This document shows, piece by piece, positions 62,201 to 64,000 of a stretch of DNA of 64,000 nucleotides. The translations under genes were made by a program, and so were the position numbers. The stretch's first letter is position 1, and each line of letters opens with the position of its first letter. Origin of the DNA: Oasisia sp. SBJ-2009 (lineage: Eukaryota; Annelida; Polychaeta; Sabellida; Siboglinidae); the NCBI GenBank assembly GCA_964017155.1, contig OZ024861.1:20262213-20326212 (forward strand), written 5' to 3'. The notes under the pieces are model-generated. The model was not told the DNA's origin. It was given only the letters and a program-made list of their open reading frames with translations, and did no database searches.

Positions 62201-64000
62201 CATTAAGTAGGGGGTTGTATGGATGCGTTAATTAGGTGTGGTTGAATGGACGCGTTAAGTAGGGGTGGTTAGATGGATGCGTTAAGTAGGGGTGGTTGGA
62301 TGGATGCAATTAGTAGGGGGTTGTATGGATGCGTTAATTAGGGGTGGTTGAATGGACGCGTTAAGTAGGGGTGGTTGGATGGATGCGCTAAGTAGTGGTT
62401 GTTGGATGGATGCGTTAAGTAGAGGTGAATGGATGGAAGCATTATGTAGGAGTGGTTGATTGATACGTTATGAAGGGGTGATTGAATGGAGGAGTGGTTG
62501 GATGGATACTTTATGTACGAGTGGTGGGATGGATGCGTTAAGTAGGGGTGATTGGACGGATGCGTTTAGTAGGGGTGGTTGGATGGATGCGTTAAGAAGG
62601 GGTAGTTGAATGGATGCGATATGTGGGGGTGGTTGGATTGATGCTTTAAGTAGGAGTGGTTGGATTGATACGTTAAGTAGGGTTGGTTGTGTTTGGATGG
62701 GTGCGTAAAGTAGGGGTGATTGGATGGATGCATTAAGTAGGGGGGATTGGATGTATACGGTAATTATGGGTGGTTGGATGGATGCGTTAAGAAGGGGTGG
62801 TTGGATGAATGCGCTAAGTAGGTTGGTTGGGTGGATGCGTTAATTAGGAGTGGTTGGATGGATTAATTAAGTAGGAGTGGTTGGATAGAAGCTATAAGTA
62901 GGGGTGTTTTGATTGATGCATTAAATAGGGGTGGTTGGAGGGATACGTTATGTAGGGCTGGTTGGATGGACGCGTTAAGTAGACGGGAATGGGTGGATAC
63001 GATATGTAGAGGTGAATGGATGGATATACTAAGTAGAGGTGAATTGATGGATGCATTAATTAGGGGTTGTTGGATGGATGCGTTACACAGGGGTGGTTGG
63101 ATGGATGCATTAAGTAGGAATGGTTGGATGGATACGTTAACTAGGGCTGCTTGAATAGATGCGTTATGTAGAGGTGGTTGGATGGATGCGTTACGTAGGA
63201 GTGGTTGAATGGATGCCTTAATTAGGGGCGGTTGGATTGATGAGTTATGTAGGGGTGGTTGGATGGATGCGTTAAATATGGGTGGTTGGATTGATGCGTT
63301 AAGTAGGAGTGGTTGGATGGATGCGCTAAGTAGGAGTGGTTGGATATATAGGCTAAGCAGGAGTAGTTGGATGGATGCGTTAAGTAGGGGTGATTGGATG
63401 GATGCGCTAAGTACGGGTGGTTGAATGGATTGGATAAGTAGGGGTGCTTGGATGGATGCGTTAAGTAGGGGTGGTTGAAGGGATGCGTTAAGTAAGGGTG
63501 GTTGGATGGATGCGTTATGTAGTGGTGGTTGAATGGATTCGTTATGTAGGGGTGGTTGTTGGATGCATTAAGTTGTGGTGAATGGATGGAAGCATTGAGT
63601 AGGGGAAGTTGGATGGATGCGTTATGTAGGGGTGGTTGGATGGATGTATTAAGTAGAGGTGATTGGATGGATGCATTAAGTAGTGGTACTTGGATGGATA
63701 CGTTAAGTAGGGGTGGTTGGATGGATGCGTTAAGTAGGTGTGATTGGATGGTAGCAATAAGTAGGAGTGGTGGGATTGATATGTTAAGAAGGGTTGATTG
63801 AAAGGATGCATTAGGTAGGGAAGATTGGATGGATACGTTAAATAGGGGTGGTTGGATGCATGCGTTAAGAAGAGGTGATTGGATGGATGCGTTAAGTAGG
63901 GGAGATTGGATAGATACGTTATGTAGGGGTGGTTGGATGGATGCGCTAAGCAGGGGTGGTTGAATAGATGCGCTATGTAGGGGTGGTTGAATGGATGCGT

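Larger units (their letters stand above)
28107..64000 (+). repeat. 27-bp G-rich satellite array, right arm
   Basis: This continues the same satellite in the same orientation for about 1,330 monomers to the window edge. Monomer variants and higher-order blocks are shared with the left arm, so both arms are one array split by the retrotransposon. Long units here have been duplicated repeatedly (listed separately). G homopolymers, 26-bp and 33-bp monomers and multi-monomer deletions occur at specific sites. No gene or RNA gene is supported in it. Confidence 0.97.

Noticed and set aside
1..64000. Telomeric repeat
   Set aside because: TTAGGGG-like strings arise only inside TTAATTAGGGG variant monomers. 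There is no 6-7-bp tandem telomere array, although a subtelomeric location is not excluded.

Overview
The window is almost entirely one head-to-tail tandem satellite, interrupted once by a LINE-type retrotransposon of the RTE clade. I see no host protein-coding gene, rRNA, tRNA or CRISPR array. The RTE element belongs to a group widespread in animal genomes, and its protein resembles the endonuclease/reverse transcriptases common in invertebrates such as molluscs, cnidarians and flatworms. The window is therefore most likely heterochromatic or subtelomeric/centromeric-type DNA of a metazoan, probably an invertebrate. The species cannot be named from the sequence.

Layout. 1-24920: satellite built on a 27-bp monomer whose consensus, read on the + strand, is TTGGATGGATGCG followed by TTAAGTAGGGGTGG. 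24921-28093: a 3.17-kb RTE-like element inserted on the minus strand and bounded by a perfect 13-bp target-site duplication. 28094-64000: the same satellite in the same orientation. Both window edges lie inside the array. Roughly 2,250 monomers are present and I saw none inverted.

The satellite is hierarchically organised. Diverged 27-mers are arranged into much longer units that have themselves been duplicated: a 6,288-bp tandem duplication (about 410-12985) with at least 99.9% identity; a roughly 13-kb unit (33142-46168) followed by an internally deleted 3.6-kb copy (46169-49794) and an 11.65-kb copy (49795-61447); and, nested inside these, tandem pairs with periods of about 2,621, 2,789 and 1,481-1,535 bp. 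Several deletion junctions can be read base by base.

The monomer carries 13 G but only 1 C on the + strand, a two-tetrad G-quadruplex motif, and a single CpG. Because 27 is a multiple of 3, one + frame and two minus frames stay open over many monomers. The many 60-450-codon ORFs across the array are consequences of this periodicity and are not annotated as genes.

The RTE protein frame is nearly intact: the endonuclease, reverse transcriptase and C-terminal regions are continuous over 972 codons. It carries an in-frame TGA where the family has the tryptophan of its first endonuclease motif, so this copy is probably inactive or recently killed. The satellite flanks of the insertion join into one uninterrupted higher-order-repeat copy, so the insertion came after the local array had formed.
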